From: Paralichthys olivaceus
Taxonomy: Eukaryota > Chordata > Actinopteri > Pleuronectiformes > Paralichthyidae
Assembly: GCF_024713975.1 (NCBI RefSeq)
Contig: NC_091095.1
Location: forward strand, 2,144,001 to 2,208,000
Reading direction: 5' to 3'
Length of the DNA stretch: 64,000 nt
Made by a program: the position numbers and the translations under genes. This document shows positions 25,206 through 38,207 of this stretch, piece after piece. Numbering within the stretch: position 1 is the stretch's first letter; every line of letters starts with the position of its first letter. Below the pieces are notes generated by a model. That model did no database searches. It was not told the DNA's origin and saw only the letters and a list, made by a program, of their open reading frames with translations.

Positions 25206-26228
25206 AGAACTAAACCTCAATAGAGTCGATCTGATGTGAATAAAACACAAGAATAAACAATATTGTAATATAAAAAGTATTCACTGGAGCAATTTTGGAT
25301 TTGGTCAATGTTCATATAAAAAAAAAAAAAGGAAGCTGTCTGATTGGACTGAAATGCAAAACCTCATCAGACACAAAGTTCATGGAAGAAAACGTTTGTC
25401 TTCATTCCTCCCATGAAATAAACTGTTATTTAAAGTTAATTGATCTGGTGAAAACGAAGAACAATCCCCCAAAACCAAGACCTGAAATAAAACAGCTATT
25501 TATATATTATAATAACTAAATAATATTAATAATAAGAATAATAACTAAATATTACATATATAATCTATATTCATCATTCAAATTGTGCTGTGTAAAGCTT
25601 TTTGCACTAAATCTTCATTTTCAATTAGACGATGAAATTAAAGTGTGTTTTTTGTTCTAGGGAGAAACACTCAGGTGTCATTCATCAGTTCAACAAGTGA
25701 TAGAGAAGCAACACAGCCGTGTAATCAACGGATGGTTGGATGATATTTTACAATAAGAAGAAAACATTATCATCTCTCAAAGAGCCACATGGACAGTTAC
25801 ACGTATAACAACAATAAATGAAATCTATGTTAATGTTAAAGAATGACAATTATAAGGAAAGAAATAATTCGGCAGGGAAACAATCTGTGGTAAATATTGA
25901 GTAAAAGAAGTTGTGAAGCACACAATGCAAAGTAAAGACATTTAAAACATTTTCAGGTTTCGCTCCATCAGATTTGCTGCAGTGACCTCCAACGTCTGAA
26001 TAATTAAAGAATAAGTCACAGTCATAACTCTGTGCATTTAAATTCAAAGACAATGACACAACTACAGGTTATTATTCAAGTCAATGCCTGAAAAAAAAAA
26101 CAGAACTGAAGCTGAATTATTGCCCCAAAAAAAAAAAAAAAAATCTTGAAAGATGTTTTTGAGGCGTTTTTTTTTTTTAAAGTTTTCTGATTCTGTGGAG
26201 AATCAGCGATGGAGACAGCGTGTTCCTG

Positions 26229-26230
<2 letters not shown>

Positions 26231-26288
<58 letters not shown>
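26231..26288. repeat. (GT)n microsatellite
   Basis: Perfect GT run of about 29 units. Confidence 0.92.
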
Positions 26289-26290
<2 letters not shown>

Positions 26291-26539
26291 CTCTGTGGGG
26301 AAAATATTCTGCTCGGTCTGAAGACATTACCACAGACCCTCACGCTCGGCCTGATAGTCTGTCCTCACGTTCTGATTTAAACCAGTTTACCAATTCCATT
26401 ATGCTAAGCCTGAACACTGGTTGGGAAATGATGAACGATTATGTGAAACACATAATCTCCATGCTGCACCATCACTGCAATACGACAGCCAAATTTCATT
26501 CATCCTATCCAATTTCTTCCTTATTTAAGGAAAGAAAAT

Positions 26540-27960
26540 TACTGGTCCCAGTAATCAGATATGTAGCGAGGCTGTGTGCAAGAGTTAAGCCCACTCCCAT
26601 TAGGCTTTCTGCCGTGCTGCTGCTGTAGTCAAACACACACACACACACACGAGGACAGATACACATGTTTTCCACATGTCCGACCCTCCTCAGTTCTCAC
26701 ATCTCCTTTCACCCGTTTCAAGCACTATTATTTGGCCTTGATATATTCTCTACAACATCATGCGTTAGCGATGCCAGTTTGAAACACAGCGTCCCTTAAG
26801 TGGTTCAGAGAGCTGCAGACGGGCAGTTCTCCCACACTTCAGACTCTCTCCTCCACCTCCTCTCTTCCCTCTCGGTCTGCACAAATGTTCCCTTTTCCCT
26901 ACAACAACACCATTTTTCGAAATTAGGCTAAATTAGATAAGAATGCAATTTTGTGCCTCTCTCTCTCTCTCTCTCTCTCTCTTTGTCGTGATTATCCTTT
27001 AACAAAAATCTAATGTAATGACGAGACATTATTTGGCACCGACACTCAATCCTCTTCTTTCTCTCTGGATCTCCGTGGAGCTAAATCACCAGCGCTGCTA
27101 TATTAAACACCATGTAATTCATTGCTAATACACTCCGGGTATCACAGGCTGCGGTGTCACAAACAGAGGGAGGTGTGTTGAGCCTACGACTGTTTGTTCT
27201 CCTCCACACATGTCCAATTTCTCTCCCCAATCGGGAATGCATTATAGGTGTAATTGAAAATTAGTAGTACATCTTTTTTCCTCTCTTTTTTTTTTTCCAG
27301 GGGTAATTTATGAGGCCTCATTGTTCCTGTGTGACACCTCCAGGGCCTGTTTCTAACAAGGAGCCTGGAGCACCGGGAGGCTTTCTGCTCGCCCGGGCCC
27401 CGCAGCGCTCTTTCTGCTTTGTCACTAATTGTGGCCTCCTCTCCACTGAATTGTGATTTGGGCAAAAGAGGCTTGTTGGCTCGATGCAGTGAAGCTGCCG
27501 GTGACGCTCTCACCATTATCAAAGATACTCTTGATCTTTTCAAAAGCAGGAAATAGATTTTTTTTTTCTTCACCCTCCCGAGCCCTTGTTCAATCATACA
27601 GTGGGTGTGGGGGAGGGAGGGTGAGATGAGGGGTGGGGGGTGGGGGGGGGGGGGAGTAATTTGCAACGCGTCCATTAGTTCTTCATTAAAGCAAGATTAA
27701 ATTGCACCTCAAATCACATCTGCCTTTTCTAGAGTAAAGGGTGACAGTTTTAGGGCCAAAACTAATTACTAGTGCCAATGAATGAGAGAGGAAAACAGGG
27801 CTGTTTTTACATGAGATAGTGTGGCCTGTCATTATATTCAGACTAATTCCACTCTGCCTGCTCTCCTAATGAGACCAGAGCGTCCTCACATCTCTCACTC
27901 GCTCTCTTTCTCTGTATCTGCCTGCGCTCCAAATGTATAATTTTGATAGCACTTGGAGTT
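26540..27960. promoter_or_regulatory. candidate conserved non-coding block
   Basis: Apart from short CA and CT runs, this is complex, AT-rich sequence with many homeodomain-like cores (for example gaaattaggctaaattag near 26,919, gtcactaattgtggcc near 27,421, aaactaattactagtgcc near 27,759 and gcattaattaatttttcc near 27,962). No frame resembles a protein. The texture matches developmental enhancer clusters. Support depends entirely on cross-species alignment, which I cannot run. Confidence 0.33.
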
Positions 27961-30599
27961 TGCATTAATTAATTTTTCCTGCGAAACAAGTGCCAAATCT
28001 GTGATGTTCTGCATTATCATTTAAAGAGAGAGGGAGAGAGAGGGAGAGGGAAAAGAGACGGACAGGAAGAGTCAGAGGGAGAGGGGCAAAGAGAGAGAGA
28101 GAGAGAGAGTTACTGAAAGAGTGAAAAAGGAGAATAAAAGAGAGAAAAACTTAACTTCTTCTTCGTCTTCTTCTACAGAGTTTGGTGTCGTGAATAGAAT
28201 CGAACTTTGTGGACGGGACAGAACGTAGAATATAAAGTAAACTAATGCAGGACTACAGTCTTCATTTTGTCTCACATGGACATGATGGTGTGAACTGTAG
28301 CTTTTAATATATTCAGCAAATGAAAACTGAACAAAAGATCACTCTGTGCAAATCGTTTCGTGTGATCTGTGATGAACATTTTCGCTTTAAAGCTGTTTTG
28401 GGGGCTGATGACAAAAATCAAACATGGAAAACTTTCACAAAACAAAGAAAAACTAAATCAAAGTAAATCAAAACAGCAGAAGGCTGCAAGATACATCCGA
28501 TGTTCAAACGGAGGTAATGAAATGTGACACGAGTAAATTATTGTATTTGTGTGATTGACACCATGAGAGATGCTCTGAGAATCTCAACACCACTACAGAA
28601 CTACTTCAGTTTGCTTTAAGAGGCTGTGAACGCAACATTGAGAGAATAGAAGAATTCTGACTTCATTCATCTTCCAAAACCTTTAGCACTGTGCATATGA
28701 CATATTATTTATCTGTCAAACGTTTTCTCTCATGTGGTTAAAGACCTGAAAGAATTGAAATTATTCATATCTGAATATTTTGGTATGTATGTGAGGGGAA
28801 ATAACAATCCTGACTTGTAGTATCCGCTCGCTTCCATATCTTGAAGAGTCTTTTTAAATGAACACATTATTTCTGTGATAAACTCATAAATTCAAGTCAG
28901 GACTAAACTAAACACATTTAATTTCTTCATCAGCAACTTTTTATCTGCCAACAACCCTGTTTTCTTAAACTGATGAGAGAAAATTGAATGTAACACTGAA
29001 GTCTTCTCCGCTCCTCCTCTCCTCTCCTCTCCTCTCCTGCTCTCCCCTCCCTCCCTCTCTTCCTCTCCCTCTCTCAGAGCGACAGACGCTCCTCTCCCGT
29101 GCTGGAGGTTGAGGGTGGTTAGATTAGTCTAAGAGCTGAGAACAGCCGAGTCTCACAAACAGGATTTAGCATGTTGTCTCACAGTGGCAGCACTGCCTGG
29201 GATCACATGCTGCTGATGAGCCCTGGGGCATAACATGCTTATGGCAGATACACCGCGATTTACAGAGACAGGAGAAGTGCAGAGTACACCAACTTAACAT
29301 GTGTGCATTTGTTAACAGTGCACAAAGTTGAGATGTTGGCATCTTTAAATGAGTCAACAATGTTGTGAGGCTTTACCTCTGCACTGTGTATAAATCTCTT
29401 AATGCACATTACAGGCTTTTCAGAGTCGCTGGCTGATTAGCCCTCTCAAGACGATTTTTGCCATCCTTAAAATATTTTTTTTCTTACCCACAGTGCATTT
29501 TTTCCCCCGCGCAAGGTACCAAACCTCCTTTCCTTGCAAAAAAATATATATGCACTAGCACTAATTTTTTAAGCAGAGGAATCACCCCACTGGTTTCTGC
29601 TGAAGTGAGATTTGGCTGCAGAGACCGCGTTGGTTCCAGAAATTCAAACCTCATACCATTCCAGGCTGGGCTTATCCTAAGCTTGTTAGTATGTGTGATG
29701 CCGGGACCGATAGGGACCTCTACATTACCATAACGCTGCTGAATTAACTATGATCTTCCACTGCACCGGGAGAAAAACTGGCCCACAGAAGTTTTGCAAT
29801 ATGCTGTGCAGGATATTATGATAACATGCTATAATAAATGTTTATAATCTACTTAGAGAAGGAGCAGGGTTCAAATATGTTTCTATATTAGGCTTATTAA
29901 GGCTCTCGCAGATTTTCTGTTCCAGCTTCAGAATGGCTGAAATATGCACACTGAACCAGAAATGGAGAAATAAAAGCATCGGAGACGTGAGGATGATTCA
30001 TTACGGTGGAGATTGAGCAGTGATGCATCACAGCAGGAGGGAACGCTGCGGTTTTGGGGACATGACCCGTGTGTTGTCTCTGAGAATTTAGGGTTTGTAA
30101 GGAGTCAACAACATTCTACAGCTGAATCTAGTGTTTATGATTCATAATAGTCTACTTTTGGCTTTTTCAGCCCTAAAAACAATTTAACTCAACAGTGATT
30201 TGTTGTTTGTGCATCACAATAATGGGATGGGGTTGTGTTACATTATCAAGTCATGGCTGCAGCTCTGATCGAACAGGAAACTAAAAGGTTTCTCTGTCGT
30301 GGATTTCAGGAGTTTTCTGATTCTTAAATATACAGTTTCCCTTTCAAGTCGTTTTAACGTCGGAAAAACTGATTTAATTCCACATTTGTAGAATCGTGTA
30401 TCGTATTGGTTTGCTCTGTGACGTACACAAGTGAAACACTCAAACCTTTTATATGTATTTTGTACATTTCCCTCAATGTCAGCCTGTCATATTGATATTT
30501 TTGAAGAGTTTGGGATCTCCGCATGAATTTGAAATGAAGTTGTGAGCACGGTATTAGTGTGTGAGGGTAAATCCATTGGTGGCTCAGTGGTTTTTAAAG

Positions 30600-30800
30600 G
30601 AAATAGGTGAAATACACAGAGTTTGATGAGAAGACTGATGCCATGAACTCTCGAGCCTGTAAACATGAAGTGTGTCGTGTTAAACGTGGACGGAGCGAGG
30701 GCGGATGTTTTCCTGTTTCCAAGCTTTGTGCTAAGCTAACGGGGGGCTAACTGGAAATGACTGGATATTTACTGCACAGTTAAGAGAAAGCTTATCTCCT
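30600..30800 (+). repeat. degenerate teleost interspersed repeat
   Basis: Contains the phrase ttcctgtttccaagctttgt followed by gctaagctaac, which recurs in a common fish repeat family. The boundaries are uncertain. Confidence 0.45.
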
Positions 30801-31019
30801 GAAGTATCTCCAACTTAGATTTCCCAAATCAAACGATGGCCCTCTTCTATAGCCTCATTCTGAAAACACAACCTCACAAAGAACGTACGACTACACTGAT
30901 AATCTCGACAGCAGCTGAAAGTCCTCCTCTGACCTGCTGTGTTTAATCTGACTGCTGGGTGAGTGTTTCTGTGGAAAAACCATAAGGCCTCGACACACTG
31001 GAGACGCATTAGACGATAC

Positions 31020-31640
31020 ACTCCTAAAGGATCCTTATTATAGCGCTCGTCTTATTTTGATAAACAGTAATTTGGTGTCATGGACGACAGCGGGGACTGA
31101 ATGGGACTTGTCTGTCTATCTGCCTCTCTGCCATTCACGCCATTCCTCTGTCGGGTTAAGTCTCCCCTCTCTCCCTCTCTCTTTCTCTGTGTTGACACAT
31201 ATACATATCACACAGCAGGATTAGCATGACGGTGACTGTAACAAACCTCTTCTTTGATGGAAAAAAAGAGAAAGAAAGAGAGGAAGAAAGGGGGGAAAAA
31301 GCGGCGTATTCTATAGTGGAGGTGCCCAGCCAGAAAATAGCATACTTAGACAACAATGCCGTGGTAAGTACCTTAGCAAGGATCAGCGCTGGCAGAGTGA
31401 AACACATTACAAAACAATGGCTGACTGCCTGCCTGCTCGGCTGCTTGGCTGACTGTCAGGAGCCGCCGAGCTGCCATGAGCTGCCATGCTGTTATTTGTC
31501 AGGGGAGAGAAAAGGAGACAGAGACACATATCATCATCTCGCGCCTCATCGCCGTAAACACTGGTGTGAATGACTGGTCACAGCGCGTCTAATCCCGCCC
31601 GCAGACCCACTGTATCTCCCATGATCCCCCTCTTCAGTGT
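31020..31640. promoter_or_regulatory. candidate conserved non-coding block
   Basis: Complex sequence with a balanced composition, lying between repeats. It holds a 115-codon frame (31,226-31,573) that has a charged low-complexity start and no family resemblance. I read it as non-coding DNA of possible regulatory type. Confidence 0.25.
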
Positions 31641-32029
31641 GTGATGTCGTTCCACCACATGATAACAACATGGATGCAGAGGTAACAGGAGGGGGATAGA
31701 AAAGTGTGGAGGTTTGAGTTTAATAAATGTTTCTTGATGGTAATGATATTTTTAAAAAACCCGAAGTTCACTTTAAAAAGTTCTTTACAAAGACATATTG
31801 CAAAGAGTCACATGGAAAAACTCAAATATGAACATTTGATATGTGAACACAGCTTTTCTGTGTCTCATATGATTTTAAACTGAATATCTTCTGCTTCTGG
31901 ATTATTGGTCTGAGAAAACAAAACATGAAAACTATCACCTGGGACTTAGTTTTCTTTATAAATAAAGATAAATGACAGAAACTTGTAACCTGATAAAAGA
32001 TATTCTGAGAGCAAAACTGGATACAGCCG

Positions 32030-32760
32030 TGCCCAATAAAAGATTATCAATCCAAAACAAATTTAAAAAAAACCCACAATCCTAATTTTAAATAAAATGG
32101 CCAATAATCCTGCTGTTGAATTATGCTAAAATAACACAGCGAGTATGCAGCAATTATTAAACCTCCATATCATGCGTTCAGAATTACACATTTACATTCC
32201 AATATTTTGATAGGATCTAAATCAGGAAGTCAAATATATTCCAGTTTTATTATTGGGCCAATAATGAGTAGAGATTGTTTAATGCCAGTTAAAAGAGGAA
32301 AAGGGCTTCTGTAAAAGGGGGGGAGGGGGGCGTTACTAATGATATAAGAGCGAATGTTGGAGCATCTCCTGGAAATCTGGCAGAAATCCTAATGTCGCTC
32401 CTGTCCCCCTTTTAATGCAAACCAAATGAGCCTGCACGGTAATAAGAAGCTTCCCAGAATTAGTTTCCGTTTGCAGAAAATTGCGAGAAAAAAAAAAAAA
32501 AAAAAAAAAACCCCTAGTACTTTTATCTATGAATTTCACTCCAGCATAAGCAAAAAAAAAAAAAAAAAAAAAAAGCCAGACCCTCCTCCGACATTATTTG
32601 GATGACGTTCCATCAGTAGCAGCAGCAAGAAATAACATTGTGCAAATTCTATGCATGTTAATGATAAATAGGAATCCACCTGCTCACAGATAAAATGAGT
32701 TTAATTTCCCCCCCCCCCACCCGCTCCCATGTGCCTGCCTGGCCTTTTAGAAATTACTTA
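32030..32760. promoter_or_regulatory. candidate conserved non-coding block
   Basis: AT-rich, non-repetitive DNA with stretches such as gcagcaattattaaacctcc, attattgggccaataatgag and cttttaatgcaaaccaaatg. It is broken by two long A runs (about 32,489-32,511 and 32,551-32,574). No gene is seen. It looks like regulatory DNA of the sox2-flanking desert, but this is inference. Confidence 0.33.
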
Positions 32761-32840
32761 TGCACAGCTATTATTAAAATAGGGCCAGAGCAAATGAGAA
32801 AGAAGTGCTATCTCTGGAGAGAGTGGCTGGGTTTAGACGA

Positions 32841-32890
32841 CTGCTGCTGCTGCTGCTGCTGCCGCCGCTGCTGCTGCTGCTGCTGCTGCT
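32841..32890. repeat. (CTG)n trinucleotide tract
   Basis: About 16 CTG units with two CCG/CGC interruptions in the middle, in non-coding DNA. It is followed 26 bases later by a long (CA)n run. Confidence 0.92.
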
Positions 32891-32913
32891 TCACACAGTC
32901 AGCATTTCCTCCT

Positions 32914-32915
<2 letters not shown>

Positions 32916-32973
<58 letters not shown>
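32916..32973. repeat. (CA)n microsatellite
   Basis: CA run of about 29 units, adjacent to the CTG tract. Confidence 0.92.
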
Positions 32974-32977
<4 letters not shown>

Positions 32978-35900
32978 TGCTCATATGCAAACACACAGAT
33001 TGAAGCCTGTGCACAAACACCTCTCCTCCACACAGCTCCTCTGACCCTCTGTTTACTAAATTAATCCAAATCTTTTTCAGGAGGTCGGCGAGTTTTGTAG
33101 TGTAATGGAATTTGCAAGCTTTTATGAGAACACGTATTTGCACGACTGTCTGTCTGCGTGCACGTGTAAGCAAATATGCACATGTCTGTGTGTGTGTGTG
33201 TGTGTTCCCGCATCCATCTGTGATGCGCGCTTGTTTTGTATGCGAGTGTGATTTTGTTGTTGGAAGGAACATTTCCTTCGGGTGCACAATGTGCTTGTCC
33301 CCGCATCTTCAGAGAAGCTGAGGATGTGACAATTGAACGCCGAGGGCTCGGGAAAGTGTCGGTCATAAATGGTGACTGGAATATTTAAATATGCACGGGC
33401 CCGAAAAATGGGAAGCGAAAAAAGGAGAAGTGGGAAAGGAGGGAGAGAAGCAAGTGGGAAAGAAAAGAGGTCGGAGCAGGAGCGTGTTTGTACACTTTGT
33501 ACCTCCACCTCTGCTCCATTAGCAAAGCAACACATTCCTCTCATCTCTCACTTTGACCATGAACACTCGCAGAACATTCAGCTTTTTTTTCCATCCACAC
33601 AAGTTGAAGGATGTTCTGATGGCTGCTGTGCAGCGTCTCTCTGAACCTCAACTCCTGCCTCTTCATCGCTGCCATTCAACGATGAATGTCGAGAAAAAAA
33701 ACAACATCCAAACTAGAATTCATTAGCGAAAAGAGAAATCTAAATCGGAACTGAATTGAACACTCAATGACATTGTGTGGGGAAAAAATAAATAAAAACC
33801 ACGTGGCGGCGAGGAAAGACACACGACAGGGTTCACACGATGACAACGGAGGCGTCAAAACCACATGACCGGAACGATGTTTGAAGGTTTGAGCGATTCT
33901 GATTTTTTTTTAAAAAGACGTAAGAGCGGAACATGCAAAGGGAGTAACGCTGAAAAGAAACATTATGCCATTAGGCTGTGAGGAATAACTCCGAGGACAC
34001 GCAGAACAATGACGTGCAGACTTGTTTGCATTTTGTCTTGGGGCCTCCCGCTGTGCGTGTGCGCTCTAATGACGGCTCGCTGCGAGGGGAGCGGCCCCAA
34101 GAGGATGTTAAGACTCTGATAAATGAGGTTCAGTCTCAAGTTCACACACTCTCAGAGCAGCAATTATGTCAAGTAGCAGTAAAGAATATTTCTGTCCCGC
34201 AGTGGAAATGGGCCCGTGTGTTCTTGACAGGTCGAAATTACTGTGGCGCTTTGTGATGATGTCACAACGTCAGGTCTCCAAATGACATACTATAGTTTAC
34301 AAATACTACGGTCAGTATAATTACTGCAGTGAGAGGACTGAACAAAGACCCTGAAGACATACTGTTACTGCATGTTGTATCTGTACATGATACACACACA
34401 TAGTATATTCAGTGATAAGACGCAGTAGATCTATAGAGATGAAACTTCTAACTATGAGCCAAAGCGAGCAAATGAATTAGAAACTATTTGGATCATAAAT
34501 TTGAACAATAGTCGAATGATATAATATATAAAAGTACAACTGTGACATTTTGTTTTAAAAACTACATTTTTATGATGATATCAACATATTTCAACTTCAG
34601 TAACATTTGCACGACTTACTTTTGGTAAAAAATCGGTATATTCTACAAGCGCTAGCTCGGTCACAGCTAACGTCTGTGTCAGCTGGTATTTCGGTGGTTT
34701 GGTGTAAATGTCTGAGTAGTCCCACGCTCCGAAGCCTCACTTCCTGTGTGAAACCCCCTTAAAGTCAAGAGGTTTCGGTCTCTGCTTCTGTCTCTGATCA
34801 TTCTTCACTCCGACATCCTCTAGAGTGCAAAGTTAAATCCCCGTGCCACATGGGGAAAACGTGGCCTGTGACGGTTGGTAATCGAGTCCTCGTTACCACC
34901 TGAATAAATACTGTAACTTATGCAAACATGGATTAGCCGACTCCCACGACTCCCCGGTTCTGGCCGACGAGAGAGAAATGATTTCAGGAAGTTTGAGTCT
35001 GTGTGGAGTATTGTGACAGCGACAGCCCGAGAGTCTGATTGAATGGCAGCAGAGGAGCGTACATCTTTAAATTCCTCATTATCCACTAACACACGGACGC
35101 CACGACTGCTCCTATTCCATTACTTACTCCTCCGTATTGTCATGCTCGGAGAATTCAATGTAGTGCCTTTTATTGTAGAAAATGAAAAATGTCATTTCCC
35201 CCTTCTCTCCCTCTCTCTCTCTGCTAACACTAATTTAAAATGTCTCATCTCCCTGTGCGTGTTCAACAGTCTGATTGCCTCAGAGCTGAAGAAAGAGGCC
35301 TAAGAGGAGGAATCCCCTCTCTTTGTGAAAAGGAGACCAGGTGGGAGCGGAGGAGGAGGAAAATGGAGCGGGATGATTCATGAAGAATCTGCAGCTTCAT
35401 CAGAGTCGGTCAAGCAGGACAGCTGCTGCCGCTGACCTCCCGAACCGTCGGAGGGACCCACACCTTCAAGGACTAAAGGTCTCCTTATTCTTTTCCCTCC
35501 AGCAGTCGCACCACTCTCCTCCTCATTCTGTCGTTCTTTCTCTTTCTTTCTCTGTCACTTTTCCACTCTCAGCTTATTTCGACGGTGCAGGGCCAGGACT
35601 TAACCTCCCGGAGAAATAAAGTCCTTCGGGGCCGCAGAGGAGGACAATGACGAGGTGTCTCCGTGGCCCCGGGACACGGGACATGTGGCTGATGTGGACG
35701 ATGTGATATTTGCAGCATTTTGTGGTGAACAGAAAAACAACTGTTGCTCTGCTCTGCTCATAATCTGCACTGATTATTATTTAGTTTTATTTACTCAACA
35801 ACAAAGAGTTGGATCAATTAAATTCACGCTGGTTTACCCACGTTTTCCAAAACTGCAAAACCAACTGTGTTTACTTTAACAGTTTTATCTGATTTAACTA

Positions 35901-37922
35901 TATCATGTATAAAAAATATATATAAATGAATCCATGTACATTTGTACACCCTTCAAAGATACAATACTTTTACATTTTACCGACATTTATTTATAACAAT
36001 GGGAATAATCCATCAATAAAGAAAAGAGCTGCAGTCTGAGTGGATTTTTCTTTTTGTGTTCTTACGTAATATTTCTTGGTACATTATTTGCCACACATGT
36101 TTTTTACATATCTTTATTTCACGTATTATTATTGTTATTATATTTTAAAAGCACTTTTTTTTTAAACCACGTGGGTTTTTCAGAATCTCGCCCTGATGTT
36201 TGTGCCCAGGAAAATGTTTTTTAAAGATTGATTCCATTATATTATAGTTTTCAGCTTTGACATAATTGTGTTTCTGACACAAACTCTTATGATGTCAGGG
36301 CTGATGGGTTAAAAGAAAATGTTTGAAATGAATCAGGGTGTCAGACCTGGACAAGAGTAGATCAGTTATATAGATTATATTATCATTATACTTATTATTA
36401 GATAATGGCTGTTTATCAATGACTCCACGTTGGAACTCATATTCCCTCGTCTACTCCATTCATATCAGTAAGAGTCGGATGAACAACAGAAACAACTCAG
36501 CACAATAAACTACATCCTCCAGTATTTACTGAGCCTGAATACTTTCAAGGTGGTTTTACTGCATTAGACGTGGCTGGTTGTAAATAAACTGTCAGCTGAT
36601 TGTGTATTCTCCACTCAGGGTCCCAAGTGAAATGTGTTTCACAGAGATTGAGATCACGGAGGTTCACATGTTTATTGAAACAAGTTAAACTGTTCGTGTG
36701 AAGCTCAATAGTCTGTTTCGAGTTCACTCACATATTAATCTTATATAAAATTCCTTCCTCAGACAAAGGCTGCAGCAGCAGCAGCAGCGAGAATAAGACG
36801 CAGCTCTTTCCTGCAGTCTAGTGATGTCCACAGATAGTGTTCCACTGCCCTCCGGTGGAGAGCAACACAACTGTAGCTCCACCAGGAATTTATTTCCTCT
36901 TTAAGATCCTCAGATCCGGCTGATTCGACAGAGGGAGGTCGGTCACTTGCTCAGACACTTCTACAAAATGGATGAACGTTGCTTTACCATCGCTGTGCTT
37001 CTCTCGTGGACACATCTGGAGCACTGGCTGACCCACTAATATACAACAATGTGCAAAAATGCAGATGTGTAGATTCTTATCCAGCAGAAAACACCGTCAG
37101 GAAGGTGTGTGAGGAAACCTCCAGCATGAAACAAACAGAGTCTTAAAGAAGTCCTGCAACCGATGGTCTGTGCCCACACAGCCCTGAGCTCACCACAGTC
37201 AGTGTAACGCTACAGCCGCCAGCCTCCACGTCACATGTTCTTCATGAAACCATGAAATAGCTTCTTTAACTTGTGGATATTAAAGGAAATGTCAATCTGA
37301 GTGTTTTGCATCTAAAGCCAACGAAACCTCTGCGAGAACAAGAGGTGACCGTTTTCAGTATGAAGATTTCTACGACCACAGATTTGCCATTTTTCACGGT
37401 GTTGTAATATTTAGAGTGAAAACAAATTCAGTGTATTTTCTTTAATCAAAAACCTGAAACAAAATTGAAATGCAATCTTAACTACAATTCAATTTGTTGG
37501 ATTTTTATTTAGGTGTGTACCACGAAGGATAAAACCCAGACTTCCTCTTCTAATGGACGTTAAACATGTACTTTATATATTCAAATATAAAAACTACAGG
37601 TTGTCAAATCTACATATTCAATATTTTACAAGACAAGGTGTGGAGGCTGAAGATAATACTTGTATTCAGGGATGAAAAAAGAAATCTAATTGAAAATGTG
37701 GAGCCAAAACCGGACTGCAATTCACACACGATGTCATTTTTAGGATGAATGACGGCTCCAGAATAATCCCTGTGCTCAGTGATGCATCTTGCTGAGGACC
37801 AAAGAATTCCTCCAGTGCTTCTTTATGGGTCTAATGATGACCCACGGAGCCAGCGACTCCTGGAGTCAGAGTTTATTCAGATTAAGATGTCAGGGGTCTG
37901 AGACAGAGGACAGGATCAGGAG

Positions 37923-37925
<3 letters not shown>

Positions 37926-37970
<45 letters not shown>
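37926..37970. repeat. (GT)n microsatellite
   Basis: Perfect GT run. A second, shorter GT run lies at about 38,169-38,204. Confidence 0.9.
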
Positions 37971-37971
<1 letters not shown>

Positions 37972-38168
37972 AGTATTAGATGAGGATTTTTTTCCGGCCT
38001 GTATATTAGTGCTTAATCTGCCCTAACAAGATAGACTGCGACATGATCTGCTGCGTCACTGATGATGGGACCAGTAATGATTGAGGAGGAAAGTGAAAGG
38101 TTGTGAGCTAAGCCTGAAGTATAAGCTACTTTAACACGGAGCAACGCACGGCTGGTCACACTGCCACT

Positions 38169-38207
<39 letters not shown>

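Noticed and set aside
27184-27675. Minus-strand frame of 163 codons
   Set aside because: It is low in complexity at its start (His/Pro run from a G-rich tract) and lies in enhancer-like non-coding DNA.
31226-31573. Frame of 115 codons starting TVTVTNLFFDGKK
   Set aside because: A charged low-complexity start, no family match and no splice signals; more likely non-coding conserved DNA.
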